A stretch of 64,000 nucleotides of DNA from Spiribacter sp. 1M189 (GTDB lineage Bacteria; Pseudomonadota; Gammaproteobacteria; Nitrococcales; Nitrococcaceae), in the NCBI RefSeq assembly GCF_040838345.1, contig NZ_JBAKFF010000001.1, positions 1,550,001 to 1,614,000 of the forward strand, read 5' to 3'. The notes under the pieces are model-generated. The model worked only from the letters and a program-made list of their open reading frames with translations, was not told the origin of the DNA and ran no database searches. Positions 8,633-17,285 of the stretch are shown piece by piece. Position 1 is the first letter of the stretch. Each line of letters starts with the position of its first letter. Position numbers and translations under genes: made by a program.

Positions 8633-9325
8633 ATGAATGAACATGATCCCCGTCATGTCCCGGATGCACGGCCACCTGCCTTCGCAGACCTGGACCAGGG
8701 CACCTGGGACGAGGTGAGACAGGCCGCGCAGCAGCTGACCCTGCCGGCGGGCACGTCGGTGTTCGGGCCCGGTGATGAATGTCAGGGACTGCCGCTAGTA
8801 CTCAACGGCGAAATCCGTGTGCAGATGGTAGGCGCATCCGGGAACGAAATCGTCCTTTATCGGATCAAAGGGGGTGAACTGTGTCCGCTTTCGGTCGCAT
8901 GTCTGCTCACACAGGGCAGCCATCAGTCGGAGGCGGTGGTTGAGGAAGACAGCGAGGTGCTGCTCATCCCGGCGGGTCTGACCGAGCGGTTGATGAACGA
9001 CGCAGCCGGATTCCGGCAGGCCATCCTCGAGAGCTATGGCCAGCGTCTGCAGTCACTGATGCTGGTCATCGAGGAGGTCGCCTTCCGGCGCCTTGACCAG
9101 CGCCTGGCCGAGCGACTGCTTGAGCGTCAGCGCAATGGGCAGCTATCGATTACGCATCAGGATCTGGCGGTGGAGCTGGGAACAGCCAGGGAGGTCATCA
9201 GCCGTCTTCTGAAAGAGTTCGAGCGGCGGAGGCTGGTAACCCTGGAGCGCGGCCGCATCACCATCGTCAATCCGACGGCCCTATCTGACGTGGGGCGGGC
9301 GCAGGCCGGCAAGGCAAGCGCCTGA
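8633..9325 (+). CDS. Crp/Fnr-family transcriptional regulator
   Basis: The 230-residue protein has an N-terminal cyclic-nucleotide-binding-like beta roll and a C-terminal winged helix whose recognition region is LAVELGTAREVISRLLKEF. In the beta roll, GGELCPLSVACLL carries two Cys in the place seen in redox- or sulfur-sensing Crp-like proteins of rhodanese clusters; whether they sense anything here is inference. It is divergent from the YgaP-like/DsrE/rhodanese set and just upstream of the bd oxidase genes, so both are candidate targets. The start is uncertain: an in-frame ATG at 8606 also exists. Confidence 0.85.
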   Translation: MNEHDPRHVPDARPPAFADLDQGTWDEVRQAAQQLTLPAGTSVFGPGDECQGLPLVLNGEIRVQMVGASGNEIVLYRIKGGELCPLSVACLLTQGSHQSEAVVEEDSEVLLIPAGLTERLMNDAAGFRQAILESYGQRLQSLMLVIEEVAFRRLDQRLAERLLERQRNGQLSITHQDLAVELGTAREVISRLLKEFERRRLVTLERGRITIVNPTALSDVGRAQAGKASA

Positions 9326-9412
9326 GGCGGTACGCAGCGTCATCAGGCGGCGCGGTACTGAGAACCGGGCGCGCACGGCGCGCCACAGACATGCAATACA
9401 GAGGCAGATGCC

Positions 9413-10834
9413 ATGGAGTTCGATCCACTGCTGCTTTCGCGAATCCAGTTCGCGTTCGTTGTGTCCTTCCACGCGATATTCCCGGTATTCACCATCGGGC
9501 TCGCATCCTATATCGCGCTGCTTGAAGGACTTCACTTCAAGACCGGCAATCCCGCCTGGGCCCAACTCTCCCGGTTCTGGACCAAGGTCTTCGCCGTCGC
9601 GTTTGGCATGGGTGTCGTCTCGGGCATCGTGATGTCGTTCCAGTTCGGTACCAACTGGAGCAACTTCGCGCAGATGTCGGCGAACTTTCTGGGGCCGATC
9701 CTGAGCTATGAGGTGGTCACCGCCTTCTTCCTGGAGGCCGCCTTCCTCGGCGTGCTGCTATTCGGCCGTGACAAGGTGCCCCGGGGCACGCATCTGTTTG
9801 CCGCCATCATGGTGGCCCTCGGTACCTTTATTTCCTCGTTCTGGATTCTCGTCGCCAATAGCTGGATGCATACCCCCGCCGGCGTGGAGTTCCAGGACGG
9901 CATGCTGCATGTGCGCAGCTGGGCCGAGGCGATCTTCAACCCCTCCTTCCCGTACCGATTCACGCACATGGCCGTCGCCAGCTTCCTCACCGGGAGCTTC
10001 GTAGTGGCCGGCGTGAGCGCCTGGTACCTACTCAAGGGCCACATGGTCGAGGCCAATCGCAAGGCGCTTTCCATGTGTCTCTGGATGATTCTGTTCCTGG
10101 CGCCGGCGCAGGCGGTGATCGGTGACTTCCACGGCATCAATACGCTGGAGTACCAGCCGACCAAGGTCGCGGCCATGGAGGGCAACTGGGAGACGCAGGC
10201 CGGTGCGCCGCTGCTGCTGTTCGCCCTGCCTGACAAGGCCGCCCAGGAAAACCGCTTCGAAATTGGCATCCCCAAGCTCGCCAGCATCATCCTCACGCAT
10301 GAGGCGGATGGCGTAGTGCCGGGGATCACCGAGGCCGCGCCGGAGGATCAGCCGCCAGTATCCATCGTGTTCTGGTCGTTCCGGATCATGGTGGGGATTG
10401 GTTTCCTGATGATCGCCTTCGGGATCTGGGGGCTGGTGCTGCGTCTGCGTGGACGACTCTATGAGCCGGGGCGCTTCCATCGCCTGTTGCCGCTGATGAT
10501 CGCCGCACCGTTTGTTGCCGTCCTTGCCGGCTGGTTCACAACCGAGTCCGGGCGTGCACCATGGCTGGTCTACGGCATGATCAACTTCTCGGAAGGTGTC
10601 ACCCCTTCGCTCACCGGCTGGATGGCCGTACTCAGTCTCGTGGGGTACATGTCCGTCTATGCAGTGGTGTATGCCTCCGGCGGGTACTACCTCTGGCGGC
10701 TGGTGAAGGGCGGCATGACCGATGTCGAGCCGGCCAGCACCGAGTCGGGAGCGCACCCCAAGCGGCCGCTGTCCGCGGGGGGCCCGATCGGTGATCACGC
10801 TCCCGCGGCACCGGTGAGGGGAGACTGGACATGA
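9413..10834 (+). CDS. cioA: cytochrome bd-type (cyanide-insensitive-like) ubiquinol oxidase subunit I
   Basis: Subunit I of the bd oxidase oxidises quinol and reduces O2 to water in the inner membrane. The 473-residue, roughly 9-helix protein has likely haem ligands His20, His185 and Met326, acidic residues Glu100/Glu108 near haem b595/d, and the GWFTTESGRAPW segment. The quinol loop is short, as in CioA rather than E. coli CydA. The ATGA overlap with subunit II and the following cydD and cydC form a complete oxidase assembly operon. The Crp/Fnr gene immediately upstream suggests oxygen or redox control. Confidence 0.93.
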   Translation: MEFDPLLLSRIQFAFVVSFHAIFPVFTIGLASYIALLEGLHFKTGNPAWAQLSRFWTKVFAVAFGMGVVSGIVMSFQFGTNWSNFAQMSANFLGPILSYEVVTAFFLEAAFLGVLLFGRDKVPRGTHLFAAIMVALGTFISSFWILVANSWMHTPAGVEFQDGMLHVRSWAEAIFNPSFPYRFTHMAVASFLTGSFVVAGVSAWYLLKGHMVEANRKALSMCLWMILFLAPAQAVIGDFHGINTLEYQPTKVAAMEGNWETQAGAPLLLFALPDKAAQENRFEIGIPKLASIILTHEADGVVPGITEAAPEDQPPVSIVFWSFRIMVGIGFLMIAFGIWGLVLRLRGRLYEPGRFHRLLPLMIAAPFVAVLAGWFTTESGRAPWLVYGMINFSEGVTPSLTGWMAVLSLVGYMSVYAVVYASGGYYLWRLVKGGMTDVEPASTESGAHPKRPLSAGGPIGDHAPAAPVRGDWT

Positions 10835-11829
10835 TCGACTTCACCATGATCTGGGCGGTCATCATCGCCTTTGGTGTGATCATGTACGTGCTCATGGATG
10901 GCTTCGATCTGGGCGTCGGGATCCTCTATCCCTTCGCCCCGGACGAAGAATCGCGGGACGTCATGATGAACTCCGTAGCACCGGTCTGGGATGGCAACGA
11001 GACCTGGCTGGTGCTGGGTGGCGCGGGGTTGCTTGGCGCGTTTCCGCTGGTTTACTCCGTGCTTCTCCCGGCACTCTATCTCGGGGTTTTTCTTCTGCTG
11101 GCGGGCCTCATCTTCCGCGGTGTGGCCTTCGAATTCCGCTTCAAGGCAAGTCCGGAGAAAAAGGGGTGGTGGAGCGCGGCCTTCGCTGGCGGATCCACCG
11201 TTGCCGCGCTGGCGCAGGGTATTGTCGTCGGCGCGTATATCCAGGGCTTCCAGACGGAGAATCTCACCTATGTCGGGGGGGCCTTCGACTGGTTGACCCC
11301 GTTCTCCGTGCTCACGGGCATCGGCCTTGTGCTGGGCTATGCCCTGCTCGGCAGCACCTGGCTGATCATGAAAACGGAAGGCCCGGTGCAGGACTGGGCC
11401 TATCGGCTGACGCCGAAGTTGCTCGGCGGCGTGCTGGGTGTATTCCTGATCATCAGCTTCTGGACACCATTGGTCGACGAGTTCGTCCGTGACCGCTGGT
11501 TCAGCAATCTGTTCTCCATCTGGCTCCTGCCCGCGGGCGCACTGGGCTGCGCCTGGCTGATCATGCGATCCGTGCGCAATCGCTCCGAGGGCCTGCCATT
11601 CGTGGCGACCATGGGGCTTTTCATCTTCACCTATCTGGGGCTGCTGGCGAGTAAGTGGCCTTACGTGGTCCCGCCGGACTACACCCTCTACGACGCTGCA
11701 TCGGCGCGCGAGTCGCAGATGTTCCTGCTGATCGGTGTACTGTTCGTCATACCGGTGGTTCTTGCCTACACGGCCTGGACCTACTGGGTATTCCGCGGCA
11801 AGGTGCGGCCCGGCGAGGGATACCACTAG
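10831..11829 (+). CDS. cioB: cytochrome bd-type ubiquinol oxidase subunit II
   Basis: The 332-residue subunit II has about eight membrane helices and the family start IWAVIIAFGVIMYVLMDGFDLGVGIL, followed by NSVAPVWDGNETWLV. It partners CioA and stabilises the haem d/b595 site. Its ATG overlaps the cioA stop by four bases (ATGA), implying translational coupling. The cydD start lies five bases after its stop. Length is slightly below E. coli CydB (379), in line with the CioB branch. Confidence 0.93.
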   Translation: MIDFTMIWAVIIAFGVIMYVLMDGFDLGVGILYPFAPDEESRDVMMNSVAPVWDGNETWLVLGGAGLLGAFPLVYSVLLPALYLGVFLLLAGLIFRGVAFEFRFKASPEKKGWWSAAFAGGSTVAALAQGIVVGAYIQGFQTENLTYVGGAFDWLTPFSVLTGIGLVLGYALLGSTWLIMKTEGPVQDWAYRLTPKLLGGVLGVFLIISFWTPLVDEFVRDRWFSNLFSIWLLPAGALGCAWLIMRSVRNRSEGLPFVATMGLFIFTYLGLLASKWPYVVPPDYTLYDAASARESQMFLLIGVLFVIPVVLAYTAWTYWVFRGKVRPGEGYH

Positions 11830-11833
11830 CGAG

Positions 11834-13549
11834 ATGACACCCGCCGCATGGCTCGCCCGGGAAGGCCGGGCGGTCACCCCCCGGTTGCGGCTTGCCGCTC
11901 TGTATGGGGTCATGGAGGGCCTGCTGATCATCGCCCAGGCGGGTCTGATCTCATGGCTCGTTTACCGGGTCGTGATGGAAGGCGCCAGCCTGTATGCCAT
12001 GCTGGCGCCCGCCGCGATGCTGGTCCTGGTGGTCCTGCTTCGACCTGTCGCCCAGATCCTCCGTGCTCGGGTGTCCATCGAGGCCTCAGACACGGTGAGA
12101 CAGCGCGTGCGTTCGCGACTGATCACTCACGCTGAGGCATTGGGTCCCGCTGGTCTTGCCGCCAGGGATACAGGCGAGACCGCCAGCCAGCTCACCGAGC
12201 AAATCAGTGCCCTGGATGGGTACTATTCCCGCTATCGTCCGCAGATGACCGTGGCCGTGGTGATTCCGGTCGCCATTGCCATCACGGCATTCACTCAGGA
12301 CTGGATCGCCGCCTCCTTCCTGGTGGTATCCGCGCCGCTCATCCCGCTTTTCATGGCGCTGGTCGGCATGGGGGCGGAACGTCTCAACCGTGATCAGTTC
12401 GAATCGGTCGCCCGGCTGTCCGGGCAATTCCTGGACCGCGTTCGCGGCCTCACCACGCTGCGACTGTTCGGCCGGGTGCAGGACGCCACGGACGGGATTC
12501 TTGAGGGTTCTGATGAGTACCGGCAGCGCAGCATGCGGGTGCTACGGGTCGCCTTCCTGTCGTCTGCAGTGCTCGAGTTCTTTGCCTCCGTGGCGATCGC
12601 GGTGATCGCCATCTATATCGGTTTCGGTTTGCTGGGTTACATCGAACTCGGGCCGGCGCCGGAGCTGACGCTGTTCAGCGGTCTATTCGTGCTATTGCTC
12701 GCCCCGGAGTTTTTCCAGCCCCTGCGCACGCTCGCCCAGCATTACCATGACCGAGCCACTGCACTGGGGGCGGCAGAATTGCTGATGGAGTTCGAGGCCG
12801 AGGGCGAGACTGGGGATCAGGCCGAGGCTGCAGCCGAGGCCGAATCGGCATCCGTAGAGCCGCTACGCGAGGGAGCACCCGCTCCCACCGGTGGGACGCC
12901 GAACGGCGATAACAGCCTCTGCGCCATGGACCTGACGCTTCAGCGCCCTGGCCGAGGGGTTGTGCTGAAAGTCGCCAAGTTGGTGGCCCATCCCGGGGAG
13001 CGGGTGCTGATCGAAGGCCCCTCCGGGACCGGCAAGACGACATTGCTGCTGGCACTGGCCGGGTTACTGACGCCCGCCGCCGGTGTTATCCGGCGACCGT
13101 CGGCAGATGAGCGCACGGGCTGGCTTGGTGCACCACCTTTTATCGCCAATGCCACCCTCCGCGAAAACATCCGCCTGGGTTATCCAGACGCGGGCGACGA
13201 GGCACTGGAGTCGGCAGCCGATCGTGCCGGGGTCACCGAATTCTCCAGGCGCCTCCCGGACGGACTCGATACCGGGGTTGGCGAACGTGGCGTTGGGCTA
13301 TCCGGGGGCCAGGCACAACGCGTGGCGCTGGCACGGGCGCTTGTCTCGCCGGCACCCCTGATCCTGCTTGATGAGCCAACGGCAGCCCTCGACGCCGAAA
13401 CCGAGCGTTATGTCATCGATGGGTTGAGCGCCCTCGCCACCGAGGGCCGCATCATCGTGATCGCCAGTCATGACCGGGCACTGCGGGACAGCGCAGAGCG
13501 CCGTTACCGGATCCGCCATGCGTGCCTGGAGCCTGTCCTCGATGAATGA
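11834..13549 (+). CDS. cydD: thiol-reductant ABC exporter subunit CydD
   Basis: This 571-residue half-transporter has a six-helix membrane domain (about residues 1-330) and a nucleotide-binding domain. Walker A is GPSGTGKTTLL (about 395), the signature LSGGQAQRVALARAL (about 489) and Walker B LILLDEPTA (about 508). CydDC exports cysteine/glutathione to the periplasm and is needed for bd oxidase assembly, which matches its place after cioAB. I start at the ATG at 11834, five bases after cioB; upstream in-frame codons lie inside cioB. The end overlaps cydC by 8 bp. Confidence 0.92.
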   Translation: MTPAAWLAREGRAVTPRLRLAALYGVMEGLLIIAQAGLISWLVYRVVMEGASLYAMLAPAAMLVLVVLLRPVAQILRARVSIEASDTVRQRVRSRLITHAEALGPAGLAARDTGETASQLTEQISALDGYYSRYRPQMTVAVVIPVAIAITAFTQDWIAASFLVVSAPLIPLFMALVGMGAERLNRDQFESVARLSGQFLDRVRGLTTLRLFGRVQDATDGILEGSDEYRQRSMRVLRVAFLSSAVLEFFASVAIAVIAIYIGFGLLGYIELGPAPELTLFSGLFVLLLAPEFFQPLRTLAQHYHDRATALGAAELLMEFEAEGETGDQAEAAAEAESASVEPLREGAPAPTGGTPNGDNSLCAMDLTLQRPGRGVVLKVAKLVAHPGERVLIEGPSGTGKTTLLLALAGLLTPAAGVIRRPSADERTGWLGAPPFIANATLRENIRLGYPDAGDEALESAADRAGVTEFSRRLPDGLDTGVGERGVGLSGGQAQRVALARALVSPAPLILLDEPTAALDAETERYVIDGLSALATEGRIIVIASHDRALRDSAERRYRIRHACLEPVLDE

Positions 13550-15269
13550 GCTGCGCCCTTATCTGAGCATGCTGCGTCCCTACCGCGGCCGTCTCCTCAT
13601 CGGTGCCGCACTCATGCTGGTGACGGCGGCATCCGGGATCGGGCTACTGGCGCTCTCGGGCTGGTTCATTACCGCAACCGCTGTCACCGGTGCACTGCTG
13701 GCCGCCGGCATTGCGGCGCGGCTTGATATCTATGTACCGGGTGGCGGCATCCGCACCTTTGCCGTCACGCGCACCGTCGCCCGCTACTTTGAGCGGGTCT
13801 TCAACCACGATGTGGTGTTGAGGCTGCTGCGCGATCTGCGCGGACAGACCTTCTCGCGCCTGGCAAACCTCTCGCCGAGCGCACTGGGCGCGCTGCGGAG
13901 CGGCGAGCTGCTCAATCGGCTGACCACGGACATCGACCGACTCGACGGGCTTTATCTACGGGGGCTGGCACCGCCTTTGGTCGCCGGCCTCGCGATACTG
14001 ATCACCGGCGCGCTCCTGGCCATCGGCTCGGTCACCGTGGCGTTAACCGCTGGTCTGATTCTGGCGACGGCGGGCGCGCTGATCGGACTTCGTGCCTGGT
14101 CTTTGGGACAGGCACTGACCAGACGCCTGGCGAGCGCCAACGCAAACCTGCGCGCTCAGCTGGTGGACCATCTCCGGGGCCTCACCGAGTTAAAGGCTTT
14201 CGGGAGTGTTGGTTATCACCGCAAACGCGTGGATCGTCTCGATGAAGAGGAACGCGCAGGCGAGAACCGGCTCGCCGCCGAGATCGCCACGGGCGAGGCA
14301 ATCCTTCACGGCACCGTCCAGCTGGTCGTGGTGGGCGTCCTGCTCGCTGCCCTGAGTCTGTTCACAGCCGATCGGATCAGTGGTGCCGTCGCGGTGATGA
14401 TGCCCCTGGCCGTCCTCGCCCTGCTTGAGCCACTGGGCGTACTGCCGGGATCCGGACTGCACCTGGCCCGTGCCCGTGCCTCGGCACAGCGCCTCGACAC
14501 GCGGGAGCTCGACGCAACACCCTCGCGGCATGAGACCCGGGCGGGCGATGGCCATGGCGGTGGCGATCAATCCACTAAGGCAGTTCTGGGACAGGCACGA
14601 TCGGGACAGGCACCGGATATCCGATTCGAGTCGGTCACCCTACGCCGCGGTGCCGGTGCAAAGGTCCTCGATGAGCTGAACCTGGTAGTCGGTGAAGGCG
14701 AGCATGTCGGCGTAATCGGCGCATCAGGCTGCGGAAAATCGAGTCTCGCCAACCTCGTTGCCGGATGGCTCGTGCCGGACAGCGGTCGGGTATCAGCAGG
14801 AGGGGAGCCGGTCGAAAAGCTGGTGCCCGCCAGTCATCTCGCTCGGCTGGGCTACCTTACACAGCACACCGATCTGTTCAGCGGAACAATCGCCGGCAAT
14901 CTGCGGGTCGCCTGCCCGGACGCAAGCGACGCACGTCTATGGTCTCTACTGGAAGCGCTGGCGCTGGACGAATTCGTGGCCGGTTGCCCCAATGGAATAG
15001 ATACCTGGATCGGGGAATCGGGCCTGGAAGTCTCGGGCGGGCAAGCCCGGCGGCTCGCCCTCGGCCGGGTGATGTTGCGAGAGGCGACGATCGTCGTGCT
15101 CGACGAACCCCTCAGCGGGCTGGATGAGGGCACCGCCGCCCACGTGAGTCTTGCCATCAAGCGCTGGCTCGCGGGACGCACGGCCATCGTCCTTGGACAC
15201 GAGCCATCCGCGATTCCATCCGTTGAGCGGGTGTTGCAACTGCGCACGGGTCGTCTGACACCGGTTTGA
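13542..15269 (+). CDS. cydC: thiol-reductant ABC exporter subunit CydC
   Basis: Partner of CydD. The 575-residue protein has a membrane domain (about 1-315), a linker and an ATPase domain with Walker A GASGCGKSS (about 392), signature VSGGQARRLALGR (about 496) and Walker B VVLDEPLSGLD (about 516). The ATG at 13542 overlaps the cydD stop; an ATG 24 bases earlier is possible. The linker is odd: it holds two tandem copies of the dispersed 11-mer (14588-14613), read as GQAR-SGQAP. A third copy (14105) encodes LGQAL in the membrane domain. Confidence 0.92.
   Translation: MNELRPYLSMLRPYRGRLLIGAALMLVTAASGIGLLALSGWFITATAVTGALLAAGIAARLDIYVPGGGIRTFAVTRTVARYFERVFNHDVVLRLLRDLRGQTFSRLANLSPSALGALRSGELLNRLTTDIDRLDGLYLRGLAPPLVAGLAILITGALLAIGSVTVALTAGLILATAGALIGLRAWSLGQALTRRLASANANLRAQLVDHLRGLTELKAFGSVGYHRKRVDRLDEEERAGENRLAAEIATGEAILHGTVQLVVVGVLLAALSLFTADRISGAVAVMMPLAVLALLEPLGVLPGSGLHLARARASAQRLDTRELDATPSRHETRAGDGHGGGDQSTKAVLGQARSGQAPDIRFESVTLRRGAGAKVLDELNLVVGEGEHVGVIGASGCGKSSLANLVAGWLVPDSGRVSAGGEPVEKLVPASHLARLGYLTQHTDLFSGTIAGNLRVACPDASDARLWSLLEALALDEFVAGCPNGIDTWIGESGLEVSGGQARRLALGRVMLREATIVVLDEPLSGLDEGTAAHVSLAIKRWLAGRTAIVLGHEPSAIPSVERVLQLRTGRLTPV
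14105..14115 (+). repeat. dispersed 11-mer GGGACAGGCAC
   Basis: Exact copy inside cydC, sense, read in the GQA frame (SLGQALTRR) within the membrane domain. Confidence 0.8.
14588..14613 (+). repeat. two tandem copies of GGGACAGGCAC
   Basis: Exact copies at 14588-14598 and 14603-14613 are separated by GATC. Both are read in the same frame in the cydC linker between membrane and ATPase domains. It is the only place where two exact copies are nearly adjacent. Confidence 0.9.
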
Positions 15270-15386
15270 GGATCGACCGGGTAGCCGGATATTCGGCACG
15301 CCTGCATATCCAGTCGCCCGCTGTGCCCGCGGACGCTTATCGGCTAGCATTGCAGTTCAAATATTGATCAGTGTGAAAGGTTCAGC

Positions 15387-16448
15387 ATGACCCATCGAAT
15401 CGCCCTCATACCCGGCGACGGTATCGGCCTGGAGGTTACCCCTGTCGGCGTGCGCTGCCTGGAGGCGCTTGCCAGGCGTCCAGGTCTTGATTTCGCGTTC
15501 ACCGAGTTTCCCTACTCTTGCGAATATTATGCTGAACACGGGGCCATGATGCCGGAGGATGGCATCGAGCAGTTGCGCCCACATGACGCGATTCTGCTGG
15601 GTGCCGTCGGTTATCCCGGTGTGCCAGATCATGTCTCTCTCTGGGGACTGCTGCTGCCGATCCGGCGCGAGTTTCAGCAATACGTCAATCTGCGTCCCGT
15701 CCGCCTGCTCCGCGGCCTCACCTCGGCGCTGCGAGACAGGGGTCCGGAGGACATCAACTACTTGGTGGTTCGCGAGAACAACGAGGGTGAGTATTCCGAA
15801 ATTGGTGGCCGACTTTACGATGGTCTGCCCGAGGCCATGGCAGTGCAGGCGACCGTCATCACCCGCAAGGGCAGTGAACGCATCCTCGATTATGCGTTCC
15901 GGCTGGCACAGTCACGATCGCGAAAGCGGCTTGCCTACGCCACCAAATCCAACGGCATCAAGCATACGATGCCTTTCTGGGACGAGCAGGTGGCGGCCAT
16001 GGCCCCGAATTGGCCAGACGTGCAGGTGGATGGATACCACGTCGACATCCTCGCCGCTAACTTTGTCACCCACCCGGACTGGTTCGATGTTGTGGTCGGC
16101 ACCAATCTGTTCGGCGACATCCTATCGGACCTTGGGCCGGCAACGGCCGGCGGAATCGGCGTCGCGCCATCCGCGAACATCAACCCGTCCCCCGATATGC
16201 CATCGATGTTCGAGCCGGTCCATGGCTCCGCCCCGGACATCGCCGGCCAGGATCTCGCCAACCCGATTGCGATGATCTGGACGGTGGTGATGATGCTCGA
16301 GGATCTCGGCGAGCAGGAAGCCGCCGATGACCTGATGGGCGCGCTCGAGACAGTGACGGCCGAGGGCCGCGTCCTCACCCGGGACCTGGGTGGCCAGGCA
16401 GGCACCCGCGAATTCGCCGACCGCGTACTCGCCGAACTGAAGGGCTGA
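15387..16448 (+). CDS. tartrate dehydrogenase / D-malate dehydrogenase-like oxidative decarboxylase
   Basis: This 353-residue member of the isocitrate/isopropylmalate dehydrogenase superfamily resembles DmlA/TtuC, which oxidise D-malate or tartrate with NAD+ and Mn2+/Mg2+. Clear signs are IALIPGDGIG at the start, EYYAEHGAMMP, QYVNLRPVRL, VRENNEGEYS, the metal-binding NLFGDILSDLGP and FEPVHGSAPDIAG near the end. It stands alone after cydC with a 117-bp gap that shows no clear terminator. The substrate choice between D-malate, tartrate and isopropylmalate analogues is not settled by sequence. Confidence 0.88.
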   Translation: MTHRIALIPGDGIGLEVTPVGVRCLEALARRPGLDFAFTEFPYSCEYYAEHGAMMPEDGIEQLRPHDAILLGAVGYPGVPDHVSLWGLLLPIRREFQQYVNLRPVRLLRGLTSALRDRGPEDINYLVVRENNEGEYSEIGGRLYDGLPEAMAVQATVITRKGSERILDYAFRLAQSRSRKRLAYATKSNGIKHTMPFWDEQVAAMAPNWPDVQVDGYHVDILAANFVTHPDWFDVVVGTNLFGDILSDLGPATAGGIGVAPSANINPSPDMPSMFEPVHGSAPDIAGQDLANPIAMIWTVVMMLEDLGEQEAADDLMGALETVTAEGRVLTRDLGGQAGTREFADRVLAELKG

Positions 16449-16455
16449 GTGGATC

Positions 16456-16484
16456 GGGACAGGTGATTGGATGGGGACAGGCAA
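16456..16484 (+). repeat. pair of degenerate 11-mer copies before the dienelactone hydrolase gene
   Basis: GGGACAGG followed by TGA (16456-16466) and GGGACAGGCAA (16474-16484) lie 18 bases apart as direct repeats, between the dehydrogenase stop and the hydrolase ribosome site. Confidence 0.65.
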
Positions 16485-16512
16485 TTCAGAGAACCTTGGG
16501 AGGATCTCCGTG

Positions 16513-17280
16513 ATGTCGAGATTGATCACTGCCATGACGCTGTTGGGGCTGCTGGCGGTCAGTCAGGCCCTGCACGCAGAAATCGTTTCCGAATCAGTTC
16601 GTTACACGCATGACGATGCCGCTTTCGAGGGTTACGTGGCTTACAACCGGGCGTTGGGTGACAACCAGCCCACCGTTGTGATCGTGCATGACTGGGATGG
16701 TCTTGGCGAGTACGAACGCAAGCGCGCAAGGATGCTCGCCAGGGAGGGTTACACCGCTTTTGCCATCGATCTGTTTGGAGAGGGCGTCCGGCCCGAGAGT
16801 ATTGAACGTCGCCGCGAACTGACCGGCGCACTCTACGCCGATCGCGATCGTATGCGTGCACTCGTCGATGCCGGGATGGACGCCGCATTCAATCAGCGCG
16901 CTACGGACATCGGCGAGATGGTGGCGATCGGCTATTGCTTCGGCGGCGCCGTGGTCCTGGAGATGGCGCGCGCGGGGTTACCCCTTGAGGGATTCGTCTC
17001 TTTCCATGGCGGGCTCGGCACGCCAGAGGGTCAGGACTATACCGATGTGCAGGGCGAACTGTTGATTCTGCATGGAAGCAATGACGCTGTTGCGCCCATG
17101 GAGGACATATCGTCACTTGCCGACCGTCTTGATGCCGATGGAGTGGATTATCAGATCGAGATCTACGGCGGGGCACGACATGCCTTTACCGACTGGGAAG
17201 CGGAGGACCGGTATGACCCGCAGGCCGATCTGAAGTCCTGGCAGGCGCTGCGGACCTTTCTAGGCGATACGCTGAACTGA
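16513..17280 (+). CDS. exported dienelactone hydrolase family protein
   Basis: The 255-residue product starts with a likely signal peptide (cleavage near ALHAE). The hydrolase fold has the catalytic Cys in GYCFGGAVV (about residue 141), Asp in GSNDAVAP (about 190) and His in GARHAF (about 222). This Cys-Asp-His triad is that of dienelactone hydrolases, though exported members have other, mostly unknown substrates. The start at 16513 is supported by the GGGAGGAT ribosome site. A longer in-frame start at 16471 would begin inside a copy of the dispersed 11-mer (MGTG) and destroy the signal peptide. Confidence 0.82.
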   Translation: MSRLITAMTLLGLLAVSQALHAEIVSESVRYTHDDAAFEGYVAYNRALGDNQPTVVIVHDWDGLGEYERKRARMLAREGYTAFAIDLFGEGVRPESIERRRELTGALYADRDRMRALVDAGMDAAFNQRATDIGEMVAIGYCFGGAVVLEMARAGLPLEGFVSFHGGLGTPEGQDYTDVQGELLILHGSNDAVAPMEDISSLADRLDADGVDYQIEIYGGARHAFTDWEAEDRYDPQADLKSWQALRTFLGDTLN

Positions 17281-17285
17281 ACCGG

